Notes under the pieces: generated by a model
The model's input: only the letters and a program-made list of their open reading frames with translations
Database searches by the model: none
What the model was told of the DNA's origin: nothing
Part shown: one piece after another, positions 18,284 to 24,328 of the stretch
Position numbering within the stretch: position 1 is the first letter of the stretch
Layout of the letters: each line of letters opens with the position of its first letter
Position numbers and translations under genes: made by a program
Origin: a virus
Direction: 5' to 3' (one strand)
Virus record (IMG/VR): IMGVR_UViG_3300004448_000162
Span: 1 to 24,328 of that record
Length of the DNA: 24,328 nt

Positions 18284-19032
18284 TAAGATTCAGTTTTAAT
18301 TTGTAGGATTTCTTCGCTTTTTTCAAAGTTTACTACTTCTTGTTCTCTGATACTTATTCCAGCATATTCACATATCTTAATAGTAATATCTATAGCATCT
18401 GAAAGCGGTAACTCAAAGTCTTGGTAAGAAGCACTAGTAGGGTCAAATACAGGATCACCATCAGCACCAATAGAATTATATGTCCAAGCTGGAGTTTGAG
18501 GATATCTAACATAAGTCAATAAAACATCTGAAGTAATAGACTCTGGATATACTTGAACCGCATTTGCCGCTGGGCTAATAGGACTAGTAATCGGAGCTGG
18601 ACCAACTACATAAGCTGGATAAGAAGTATTAGGAGCTGTTAAATTAGAAGAAAGTAATTTACCTATTTTATATTGAGATACTCTTTCTATTTCTGTATAA
18701 GTTTTTGGAGGTCCTGCAGGAACTACTTCTAGTTTTAGTAGAGTATACCAATCGTTAGGTAATGTAAATGAACCAGTTGCTACATGAGTTAAAGCACTAG
18801 AAACTGAAAAGGTGTCTAAAACCTCTCTCATTTCTTTTACAATATCAGCATAAGACTCTCCTGACATTCTTTGGTTTTGCTTCTTAGTCCAATTAGCTAG
18901 GCTAAAAAAGTATCCTTCAAATACCTCTAGTTGTGCTTGGTTTGCAAATAAATTAAATTCTTCTGGTGTTAAGTACCCGTTGTTGTTCTTGTTTAGTATG
19001 GATAGTACGGTATTTCTTACCTCGTTGATCAT
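18283..19032 (-). CDS. Head-tail connector / ring protein, 249 aa (gp4-like candidate)
   Basis: Begins MINEVRNTVLSILNK and continues GYLTPEEFNLFANQAQLEVF, a conserved start in connector proteins of this phage group. Later come FTLPNDWYTLLKLEV, a Pro-rich region with VQVYPESI and LLTYVRYPQTPAWTY, and a C-terminal FELPLSDAIDITIKICEYAG helix followed by a Glu-rich tail. Helical ends flanking a beta middle fit an adaptor bound to the portal, as in P22 gp4-like factors, though I claim only the role. It is the first gene after a terminator-promoter pair, with the -7 element 16 nt upstream of the ATG. It leads the ring/ring/nozzle/tail operon. Residues 14-25 resemble an EF-hand loop, but this is probably coincidental. 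Confidence 0.75.
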   Translation of the reverse strand: MINEVRNTVLSILNKNNNGYLTPEEFNLFANQAQLEVFEGYFFSLANWTKKQNQRMSGESYADIVKEMREVLDTFSVSSALTHVATGSFTLPNDWYTLLKLEVVPAGPPKTYTEIERVSQYKIGKLLSSNLTAPNTSYPAYVVGPAPITSPISPAANAVQVYPESITSDVLLTYVRYPQTPAWTYNSIGADGDPVFDPTSASYQDFELPLSDAIDITIKICEYAGISIREQEVVNFEKSEEILQIKTES

Positions 19033-19048
19033 CGAAAGCTATTTGTCA

Positions 19049-19056
19049 CAAAGATA
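19049..19056 (-). promoter_or_regulatory. Bacteroidota-type -7 promoter element (TATCTTTG), ring/nozzle operon
   Basis: Minus strand GCTTATCTTTGTGACAAAT lies immediately after the T-tract of the preceding terminator and 16 nt before the ATG of the 249-residue ring protein. It matches TAnnTTTG. The TTTG is part of a perfect odd palindrome, TTTGT-C-ACAAA, at 19042-19052. No -33 element is evident; the terminator hairpin occupies that position. A leader of about 10 nt is expected. Confidence 0.65.
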
Positions 19057-19059
19057 AGC

Positions 19060-19089
19060 AAAAAAAAAGAGCCCCACTTGGAGACTCTT
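19060..19089 (-). terminator. Intrinsic terminator after the 177-aa gene
   Basis: On the minus strand the arm AAGAGTCTC (19089-19081) pairs with GGGGCTCTT (19075-19067) across the loop CAAGT, with two G-U type pairs. A run of nine T ends at 19060. It lies 23 bp past the stop of the 177-residue gene, the expected place for factor-independent termination, and directly before the next promoter element. Confidence 0.85.
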
Positions 19090-19112
19090 ATAGTAATTGT
19101 TTTGGTTTATAG

Positions 19113-19646
19113 TTAGCCTATGCTAATTCCAATAACTTTTTGATTCAAGAAAACTGCCTCTGGAGCCACATTAGTCCATGAAGTTATTAAAGCGGCTTCC
19201 ATTTGCTCTTGTACTTGATCTCTCATTGCCTCACTTCCAGAAGCTACTGGCGTGTGAACTAAAGTTATCAAATCAGTTGCGCTAGGTCCATCATAAGCAA
19301 TGGTAGTTGTGCTTGTGCTAAGTTGCTCTATTAATCCTACGTCACCTATGGAAACTAGTTGATTATTGTAAGAGCTACCTGAATGAATGTAAACTTGTTG
19401 AGAAGCTGGTATATTAGCTGCCGCACCTCCTAAAGGTGTTAAATCTAACTGAGTATTACTAGCTATGTTAATTACTAAATAGTAATCATCAGCAGTTGCG
19501 TTATGAACAATGTCACCTAAAGAAACGTCTGCTAAAAATGTAGCTGAAGAAACTTGAAGTTCGGAACCTCCAGTAGGAGTAATGGAAGTTAAAGGACCTC
19601 CATTGGTTACTAGAAGATATACGGGTACGTTTAAAAACTTTTCCAT
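19113..19646 (-). CDS. Small virion-module protein with inserted domain, 177 aa (paralogue of the gene upstream)
   Basis: Both ends match the neighbouring 92-residue protein: MEKFLNVPV at the start, then QLVS-x2-D-x2-LIEQ, TTTTIAY, ASGSEAMRDQVQEQ, WTNV and a GISIG end. Between VPV and QLVS there is an extra segment of about 85 residues (about 10-95) containing VSLGDIVHNAT and VINIASNTQLDLT. It looks like a small beta-barrel of the type inserted in phage structural proteins. The protein is thus the short paralogue plus an inserted domain. It starts 3 bp after its paralogue and ends before a strong terminator, so the two form a dicistronic unit with its own promoter. Function unknown. A capsid decoration, plug or minor head role is plausible from position only. 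Confidence 0.72.
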   Translation of the reverse strand: MEKFLNVPVYLLVTNGGPLTSITPTGGSELQVSSATFLADVSLGDIVHNATADDYYLVINIASNTQLDLTPLGGAAANIPASQQVYIHSGSSYNNQLVSIGDVGLIEQLSTSTTTIAYDGPSATDLITLVHTPVASGSEAMRDQVQEQMEAALITSWTNVAPEAVFLNQKVIGISIG

Positions 19647-19649
19647 ATA

Positions 19650-19928
19650 TTACGCTATTATAATTGCGCTTACTGCTTTTGGCATTACTAGGTCAATAGA
19701 AACATTAGTCCATCTTTGGCTTAAAATGCTAACTACTCCGTCTTGAATAGCATCTCTCATTTCTTCGCTTCCTGAAGCTGATGCTGCGTGAGTTATAGTT
19801 GTTATTTTTCCTCCGCCATAAGTAATTTTTACGGTAGTTGTAGAAGCTTGTTCTATTAATTTAATGTCGTTGGCTGAGACTAATTGTTTTTGCTCGCCTG
19901 TAACTGGTATACTTAAAAACTTTTGCAT
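19650..19928 (-). CDS. Small conserved virion-module protein, 92 aa
   Basis: A compact alpha/beta protein: MQKFLSIPV, QLVSANDIKLIEQASTTT, VKITYGGGKITTITHA, ASGSEEMRDAIQD, RWTNV, then a hydrophobic end. No membrane segment, signal peptide or enzyme motif. It is the uninterrupted form of the fold also seen in the 177-residue neighbour. It is the first gene of a two-gene unit bounded by terminators on both sides, with a TACCTTTG promoter element 31 nt upstream of the ATG. Placement between the capsid and connector genes suggests a structural or assembly role needed at its own dose. I recall similar short proteins near capsid genes of aquatic phages but know no function. Confidence 0.7.
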   Translation of the reverse strand: MQKFLSIPVTGEQKQLVSANDIKLIEQASTTTVKITYGGGKITTITHAASASGSEEMRDAIQDGVVSILSQRWTNVSIDLVMPKAVSAIIIA

Positions 19929-19959
19929 TGTTTAAAAAATTAAGTGGTTAATAATCTTA

Positions 19960-19967
19960 CAAAGGTA
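19960..19967 (-). promoter_or_regulatory. Bacteroidota-type -7 promoter element (TACCTTTG), paralogue pair
   Basis: Minus strand GCTTACCTTTGTAAG lies directly after the T9 tract of the upstream terminator. It matches TAnnTTTG and is almost identical to the arrangement at 19049-19060. The TTTG core sits between arms CTTAC and GTAAG (19956-19969). The expected leader to the ATG at 19928 is about 25 nt. No -33 element is seen. Confidence 0.65.
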
Positions 19968-19970
19968 AGC

Positions 19971-20000
19971 AAAAAAAAAGGAAGCTTTGAAGCCTCCCTT
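19971..20000 (-). terminator. Intrinsic terminator after the 247-aa gene
   Basis: Minus-strand arm AAGGGAGGC (20000-19992) pairs with GCTTCCTTT (19985-19977) around the loop TTCAAA, with two G-U type pairs, and nine T follow (19979-19971). It lies 9 bp past the stop at 20010 and 3 bp before the next promoter element. Confidence 0.85.
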
Positions 20001-20009
20001 ATTTAGTGT

Positions 20010-20753
20010 TTATTTTACTTTCTTCTCAAGTAGCTCTAAGACTTCTAGCCCATCATCTGTCTTGAAATAAGATATTAATGAACGCTTATGGTCTTCACCA
20101 AACGGAACAGTAATAATTCTTTTTTTGTTTTCTTTTAGATTGTAATAGATTTCTCTCTTTTGCTTTCTAAAATTAATTAACTGCTGGTCAAATGCTTTAG
20201 TAACTAATTCTTCTAGCTCTAAATCTGAGTCATCTAACATTTCTAAAAACCCTTCTGGATCTTCTCTAGCGTATAGTAATACATCTCTTTTAAGCTCATT
20301 AGTTTTTACCCTGTCTACTTTAGATCCCATTAGTACCCTACCTATCATCTCTAATTTAGACAAAGGTAATTCCGAAGCAGCTTTTAAAGCGTCTATCTCT
20401 AAGGTCAGCAGCTCTAAATCATCCACAGCATCACGATCTAAATCTACTTCTTCGTAAAGAGTTCCATTTAAAGGGTGAAGAGCTAAAAATTGTTGAAGTA
20501 GTGTATCTGTTCTTTTAGTGTTTAAGAATCCATCTTCAAATATAATAGGCTCTATTAATACATTTTTATCTTGTTCGTCTTCGAAAATAGACTTTTGGTT
20601 TTTGGCATATCTCATTGCCCTGTTGATTCCCTTTTCTTCATCAAAGTGTAATAAAGGGTTACTCGGTGAGTGAGTTGAATTTATCATTGTGGAGATAGGT
20701 GTCTTATCTGACTTTAACCTATACATCCTGTCTTTTAATACTTGTTTTTTCAT
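20010..20753 (-). CDS. Conserved phage protein of unknown function downstream of MCP, 247 aa
   Basis: I place the start at ATG 20753 (MKKQVLKDRMYRLKSD). The frame stays open upstream to 20894, but that extension would be read out of frame through the MCP end and through the hairpin at 20782-20797, so it is not credible. The protein is charged and mainly helical. About residues 83-95 carry QFLALHPLNGTLYEEVD, followed by an acidic DRDAVDDLELLTLE helix. The middle has DPEGFLEMLDDSDLE, and the C-terminus has RKQKREIYYNLKE and TVPFGEDHKRSLISYF. No catalytic motif or membrane segment is recognised. It has no obvious promoter of its own and is probably reached by read-through past the MCP hairpin, then ended by a strong terminator. 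A minor virion or assembly role is inferred from position only. Confidence 0.75.
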   Translation of the reverse strand: MKKQVLKDRMYRLKSDKTPISTMINSTHSPSNPLLHFDEEKGINRAMRYAKNQKSIFEDEQDKNVLIEPIIFEDGFLNTKRTDTLLQQFLALHPLNGTLYEEVDLDRDAVDDLELLTLEIDALKAASELPLSKLEMIGRVLMGSKVDRVKTNELKRDVLLYAREDPEGFLEMLDDSDLELEELVTKAFDQQLINFRKQKREIYYNLKENKKRIITVPFGEDHKRSLISYFKTDDGLEVLELLEKKVK

Positions 20754-20781
20754 TTGATTTAATTTAATTAAGTAAATAATA

Positions 20782-20797
20782 GGGGGCCGAAGCCCCC
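20782..20797 (-). terminator. C(UUCG)G hairpin after MCP: leaky terminator or 3' stabiliser
   Basis: Minus strand GGGGGCTTCGGCCCCC forms a 6-bp all-GC stem closed by the very stable UUCG tetraloop, 17 bp after the MCP stop. The following sequence (TATTATTTACTTAATT) is AT-rich but not a clean T-run. Termination may therefore be partial, or the hairpin may mainly protect the abundant MCP transcript from 3' decay. No promoter motif follows before the next gene, consistent with read-through. Confidence 0.7.
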
Positions 20798-20814
20798 ATA
20801 TATAATTGTCTTTT

Positions 20815-22248
20815 TTATCCTTTGAACAATACAAAGTTGTTTGCACCCATAGTACATAGAGCTCTTTCAGATAAGAAGTTGACTTCCATCGCATCTAAAT
20901 CTGAAGTAGCAGCACCACCAGCACTACCAGTCATCCACGTTTTGTAACGTCTGTCTTCTGTTTCAGAAGCTCTGTATCTTACGTGTAAGAATGGTCTCTT
21001 AGCATTTTTTCCTAAGATTTGATCGTATACTGAAGTAGAACCAGCTGGTACTAAAGCACCGCTTACTTTTCCACCACTAATACCACCTCTTAAAGTAGCA
21101 TCGTTTAAGTATTTCCAATCTGACTTATAAAAATCATAACCTCTTCTGAATCCTTTGAATCCAAGGTTAAGTGCCATTTCTTCGTCATTGTCAAACAATC
21201 CGTAAGAAGTACCACCTGCACCGTAAGAGTTTTGAGCAGCTAACATGTCATCAATTGCGAAAGAGAAATTTCTATCAACAAAGATTACATTTTCCTGAAT
21301 AGCACCTTGCTTGTCTAACCTTTTGATTATAGTATCAAATGCAGCTAAAGTAGTTGGATAACCACCTGCCCATACATTTCCTCTATCTTCAATAGCTTCG
21401 AACATTCCTTCAGTACCTTGGCTACCTAAATCACTATCAGCACCAGTAACTGGAGCTAAAGCTTTTACACCTGAACCTGCAACGGCATCAACACCTTCGA
21501 TCATAGACATCTCTAAGTAGTCTTCAAATCTTAGTCTTGTTTCGTGCTCAGACTTTAAATACCAAAGATATCCAGTAGCTCCGTTTTCAGTAGTTACTTC
21601 AACCCATCCAATTTGAGCCATATCAGAACCAGAAACAACATACTTGTCTTTGATTATAATTGGTTTGTTAGATAAGAAGACATCTTCAGACTCTAAAGAA
21701 CCAACCATTCCGTTAGCACCTTTTTTGAATTCAGAACCGTATACGAAAATAGTAGCTGTTCCTGCGTTCATTCCAACTGCTTGATTTGCTTCGTAGTAAG
21801 CTACTTCAAAAGCATCAGCTGTACCAGCAGCAGTAGCAGCACCAACGGCTGTTACGATAGCTTTGTTTGAAGTTGATCCACCTTCTAAAGAAATGAAAAG
21901 TGTTTGACCTACTCTAAAGTTACAAGCTGCACCACCTGCAGTTATCCAAGGAACGTTAGTTGCAGCAGTAGCACCATCAGCTCCTGTTGTACTACATCCT
22001 TCGTACTTTGTGTGTAGTCTACCTTGCTCTGCCCATTTAATAAGGTCTGAGTTAGTAGGCATTTCAGCTCCTACCATACGTAAGAAAGCTGCGATTGTTC
22101 TGTTACCGTATCTTTCGAATTCTTTTTCGTAAGTATCAGGTAAATATTGATTTAAAAAATCAAAGTTTGTTATATAATTGCTTGGTAAAGCTGCCTTTAC
22201 CGAACTGGGAGTTAATGCAACTCCACCAGCGTTTAATGATCCTGCCAT
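20815..22248 (-). CDS. Major capsid protein, 477 aa (HK97-fold expected, crAss-like type)
   Basis: Recognised from a motif set I associate with crAss-like and related phage capsid proteins: HETRLRFEDYLEMSMIEG (about 235-252), VIFVDRNFSFAIDDML, GYDFYKSDWKYLNDATLRGG (about 368-387), FLHVRYRASETEDRRYKTW, and the C-terminal DLDAMEVNFLSERALCTMGA followed by NNFVLF. Gene order portal, scaffold, MCP supports it. Residues about 85-175 form a Gly/Ala/Thr-rich beta segment with FRVGQTLFI and GTATIFVYGSEFKKG, likely an insertion domain exposed on the capsid surface. The start gives MAGSLNAGGVALTP. It lies 18 bp after the scaffold gene, with an A-rich leader and no Shine-Dalgarno, as usual in Bacteroidota. 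Codons are somewhat more regular than in neighbours, as for a highly expressed gene. The HK97 fold is inferred from family knowledge. Confidence 0.9.
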   Translation of the reverse strand: MAGSLNAGGVALTPSSVKAALPSNYITNFDFLNQYLPDTYEKEFERYGNRTIAAFLRMVGAEMPTNSDLIKWAEQGRLHTKYEGCSTTGADGATAATNVPWITAGGAACNFRVGQTLFISLEGGSTSNKAIVTAVGAATAAGTADAFEVAYYEANQAVGMNAGTATIFVYGSEFKKGANGMVGSLESEDVFLSNKPIIIKDKYVVSGSDMAQIGWVEVTTENGATGYLWYLKSEHETRLRFEDYLEMSMIEGVDAVAGSGVKALAPVTGADSDLGSQGTEGMFEAIEDRGNVWAGGYPTTLAAFDTIIKRLDKQGAIQENVIFVDRNFSFAIDDMLAAQNSYGAGGTSYGLFDNDEEMALNLGFKGFRRGYDFYKSDWKYLNDATLRGGISGGKVSGALVPAGSTSVYDQILGKNAKRPFLHVRYRASETEDRRYKTWMTGSAGGAATSDLDAMEVNFLSERALCTMGANNFVLFKG

Positions 22249-22266
22249 TGTTTTTGTTTTTAGTTA

Positions 22267-23406
22267 TTAGTTTTTATTTTTGTTACTTTTTATTCTTAAT
22301 CCAGAACCACTACTACTACTAACTGCTGACACTTTAAAACCTCCACTAGACACCGATTGAGTCGCGTTACGAATACCATTCATATCAATGTTTTTACTTT
22401 CTTTAGTTATGTCATTTACCGCATCTGACTTGCCTTGTTCATAAAAGAACTTAGCAAACGAATCCGGGTGCATAGCTAACGAAAGTGACTTATGATACGA
22501 AGCGGCATCTTTTAAGTAACCATCCTCAGTCAAATGTTTAGATATGAAGTTATTTAGATCTGCCTGTGACTCTTTTAGTTTTTCTGAATCTGCAGGTTTG
22601 TACTTTAGAGACTTATCATTTAACTTGAATTCGAAACCTTCAAATTTATCATTAAACAACTCGTTTGTTTTCTCAGAAAAGTACTCCGATCTTTTAGTTG
22701 TCTCAGCTTGTGATTGTTGTGACTCTGTTTTATTGTTCTTGTAAGCGTTAAAATCCTCTAACTCTTCGGCAGGTATAAAATCCTTTGTTGACTCAACTTT
22801 TGTCTTATATGTTTCCTTGAGTTTGTTAAAGTACTCTTTTGCTTTTGCAAGTTCTTCTTTCTTTGCTATCTTTCTTTTTCGAACATCAGAAGCATCATCT
22901 GCATCTTCATCGTATGAAAATCTCTCACTAAGTTCAAAATCTACATCATCTGAATCTAAATGAGGCTTTTGTTGTTTCCAAAATTCAAACAGCAACTGGT
23001 CTTCATTCATACCATCAACATCTTTTGTTAATCTCATGAAATCATCTAGACCTCTTCCAGTTTCCTTTTTGTAGTTTAAATAATTAACTATTTCTTCAGG
23101 AAGGTCTGGGGTATCTTTACGTTTAGAAGTAAAATCGTCTAATGACGAAACTTCATCACCATATCTATTTTTAATAAATGAAAGAACTTCTTCCTCTTTT
23201 AAAGAGGGTTTATCTTCTACTTTCTCTTTTACCTTTTCTTCAATTTTAGTTTCCTCGTTAACAACGGGTGTTTCTGAAGGAACTTCTGTTGTCTCTACTG
23301 TTGTCTCTTCTTGGCCTTGACCTGCTTTCTTTAACAAGTCTGCTTCTCTTTCAGCTACTGACTTTTCTTCAGCATCATCTAGAGCTCTTACTTTTATATT
23401 ATCCAT
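22267..23406 (-). CDS. Capsid scaffolding protein (putative), 379 aa
   Basis: A very charged, helical, probably coiled-coil protein directly between portal and MCP. The N-terminus is a Glu/Thr/Lys-rich low-complexity region (about 10-75). Then come LNYKKETGRGLDDFMRLTKD, MNEDQLLFEFWKQQKPHLDS, the acidic FSYDEDADD and a long Lys/Glu helix (about 175-220). The C-terminal third has FEGFEFKLNDKSLKYK, LSLAMHPDSFAKFFYEQGKS and a Ser/Gly/Lys/Asn-rich tail. Scaffolds typically combine an acidic, extended body with a basic C-terminus that binds the coat protein, and this layout fits. No protease triad is apparent. The upstream gap holds a TAACTTTG promoter element 20 nt from the ATG, so scaffold and MCP probably share a transcript. 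Confidence rests on position and composition plus recalled motifs. Confidence 0.8.
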   Translation of the reverse strand: MDNIKVRALDDAEEKSVAEREADLLKKAGQGQEETTVETTEVPSETPVVNEETKIEEKVKEKVEDKPSLKEEEVLSFIKNRYGDEVSSLDDFTSKRKDTPDLPEEIVNYLNYKKETGRGLDDFMRLTKDVDGMNEDQLLFEFWKQQKPHLDSDDVDFELSERFSYDEDADDASDVRKRKIAKKEELAKAKEYFNKLKETYKTKVESTKDFIPAEELEDFNAYKNNKTESQQSQAETTKRSEYFSEKTNELFNDKFEGFEFKLNDKSLKYKPADSEKLKESQADLNNFISKHLTEDGYLKDAASYHKSLSLAMHPDSFAKFFYEQGKSDAVNDITKESKNIDMNGIRNATQSVSSGGFKVSAVSSSSGSGLRIKSNKNKN

Positions 23407-23426
23407 TTGATTTGATTTTAATTGTA

Positions 23427-23434
23427 CAAAGTTA
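23427..23434 (-). promoter_or_regulatory. Bacteroidota-type -7 promoter element (TAACTTTG), scaffold-MCP operon
   Basis: Minus strand AGTAACTTTGTACAATT matches TAnnTTTG and lies 20 nt before the scaffold ATG. It overlaps a perfect palindrome of 7-bp arms around one base, AAAGTTA-G-TAACTTT (23428-23442), which could be an operator. No -33 element and no terminator after the portal stop are visible, so read-through from the portal gene is also possible. Confidence 0.55.
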
Positions 23435-23451
23435 CTAACTTTTTTTGATTT

Positions 23452-24328
23452 TTATCTGGGGTTAAACTCAGCAAAATTAAATCCGTCTAAACTATCCTCG
23501 TTAGATTCAAAATTTATAGGAGGTAATTTACTTTGTCTTTGCTGTATTAACTTAGACTGTTCAGTGTTTTGTTTTGATATCCTAGCTGATTTAGCTTGCT
23601 CTCTTTGGACTTCCCTTTCTTGCATGCTGCCTACATCAACTCCTTTTAGCTGCATTTGATACATAAACTCTTCCGCCATAAGCTCCTTCTTGAGCATAGC
23701 TTCTTGTTGTAGTTTTTGTATAGCGAATTGCGTTTCTGACTTTTCAATCTCTATTTTAGCCTGCATTTCAGCTTGTATTGATTGCATTTTATTTTGAGCA
23801 GCTGCTTGTTGAGATTGCATATTTACCTGACCCTGCATTTCCATCTTCTGGTTTTCTCTAGCGATATCTTGCTCTTGTTTCTTTCTTCTTTTTAGCTTCA
23901 ATAGCTCATTTGCCATCTTTAGGTTCTTTATCTCCCTAATGTCAATAGCATCTTCTAAACTAATTTGATCACGACTCATAGCCATTTGAATATTAGCTTC
24001 TAATTGTGCTTTTTGTTCTTCATCAGGAGCAACTTCTAAAAACACTCCAAAATCATGCAGGTATAAATCTTTTATGCTATCTAATATAGATACGTTGTAC
24101 TTACCTACTTGCATAGCAAACTCTTCTTTGAAATCTGCATATTCTAAAACATCTGCTAGTCTACAAGACAATGCTTCAGCTAACTTCTGGGTTATTTGAA
24201 CATTTGCCTCTAATATGTGTCTAGTTGCAACATTTGAATTTAAAGCAGCTAATTTTTGTAAACCTACCAAAGCATCTGGATTAGGTGTTGATGCATCTCT
24301 AGCTTCGTTAAGTCCCGTTACATCTCTA
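23452..24328 (-). CDS. Portal protein, C-terminal part (5' end outside window)
   Basis: The frame is open to the window edge, so only the last 291 or so codons are present. A TTG at 24270 is an internal leucine, not a start. The edge reads RDVTGLNEARDASTPNPDAL, followed by VGLQKLAALNSNVATRHIL and GKYNVSILDSIKDLYLHDFG, which I recognise as the C-terminal half of crAss-like portal proteins. After LEANIQMAMSRDQISLEDAIDIREI comes a long Gln/Glu/Lys/Met coiled coil (about 130 residues), which in portals of this kind forms the barrel or crown projecting into the head. A short tail ends in FAEFNPR. The portal ring is the vertex through which DNA is packaged and to which the ring proteins encoded downstream attach. 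Confidence 0.88.
   Translation of the reverse strand, partial: RDVTGLNEARDASTPNPDALVGLQKLAALNSNVATRHILEANVQITQKLAEALSCRLADVLEYADFKEEFAMQVGKYNVSILDSIKDLYLHDFGVFLEVAPDEEQKAQLEANIQMAMSRDQISLEDAIDIREIKNLKMANELLKLKRRKKQEQDIARENQKMEMQGQVNMQSQQAAAQNKMQSIQAEMQAKIEIEKSETQFAIQKLQQEAMLKKELMAEEFMYQMQLKGVDVGSMQEREVQREQAKSARISKQNTEQSKLIQQRQSKLPPINFESNEDSLDGFNFAEFNPR

Noticed and set aside
18958-18993. EF-hand-like loop (NKNNNGYLTPEE) in the 249-aa ring protein
   Set aside because: Spacing fits a 12-residue calcium loop, but positions 1, 3 and 5 are all Asn, there is no paired hand, and the segment is the conserved family N-terminus; relatives as I recall them do not keep the ligands.
20754-20894. N-terminal extension of the gene downstream of MCP, or an MCP fusion by frameshift
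   Set aside because: The frame is open by chance. It overlaps MCP codons out of frame and reads through the UUCG hairpin; the MCP ends in its normal family C-terminus, and the A-rich run lies after the MCP stop. ATG 20753 gives a sensible protein.
24268-24270. TTG start for the portal-type gene
   Set aside because: The same frame continues upstream to the window edge with portal-like sequence (RDVTGLNEARDASTP), so the TTG is an internal codon and the gene is truncated by the window.
1-24328. Stop-codon reassignment (known in some crAss-like phages)
   Set aside because: All genes form full-length frames under the standard code, ending in TAA or once TGA; no family-conserved region is interrupted by an in-frame TAG or TGA.
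1-24328. CRISPR array, tRNA, retroelement/DGR or insertion sequence
   Set aside because: No regularly spaced repeats, cloverleaf sequences, reverse transcriptase, template/variable repeat pair or transposase were seen.

Overview
The window looks like about 24 kb of the late (virion) module of an AT-rich, tailed dsDNA phage. It most resembles the crAss-like or related podovirus lineages that infect Bacteroidota, probably from a marine or other aquatic source. This rests on recognising conserved protein motifs by eye, not on a database search. All convincing genes lie on the minus strand, so transcription runs from the high-coordinate end to the low one. Genes are tightly packed, with no gap above about 90 bp. 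Every visible stop is TAA except one TGA. I see no tRNA, rRNA, CRISPR array, IS element or plus-strand gene.

Capsid end (24328 to 20010): the C-terminal part of the portal protein, a scaffold-like protein, the major capsid protein (MCP), a C(UUCG)G hairpin, and a conserved gene of unknown function. Connector and tail (19928 to 10644): a paralogous pair of small proteins, the longer one carrying an inserted domain; two connector/tail-ring proteins; a 1974-residue tail nozzle (stabilisation or muzzle-like) protein whose C-terminal third carries a BACON domain, an Ig-like domain and a duplicated Cys-bounded module; and a small GW-x-SF-x-SFIPE tail protein. Cargo end (10623 to 1): two probable internal virion or ejection proteins, then a giant open frame of at least 2536 codons that runs off the window. 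That giant protein resembles phage polyvalent (injected, multidomain) proteins and holds a candidate ADP-ribosyltransferase-like segment.

Regulation is unusually readable. Four minus-strand sites matching TANCTTTGT, the Bacteroidota -7 promoter element TAnnTTTG, precede the scaffold gene, the paralogue pair, the ring/nozzle operon and the cargo operon. Two of them sit immediately downstream of a strong intrinsic terminator in a near-identical arrangement (hairpin, T9, GCTTAYCTTTGT). This suggests that punctuation cassettes set separate expression levels within the virion module, and that host-type RNA polymerase reads these late genes.

The genes appear to form one assembly programme: scaffold and MCP build the head on the portal, ring proteins and nozzle close it, surface-type domains on the nozzle meet the host, and the cargo proteins probably leave with the DNA.
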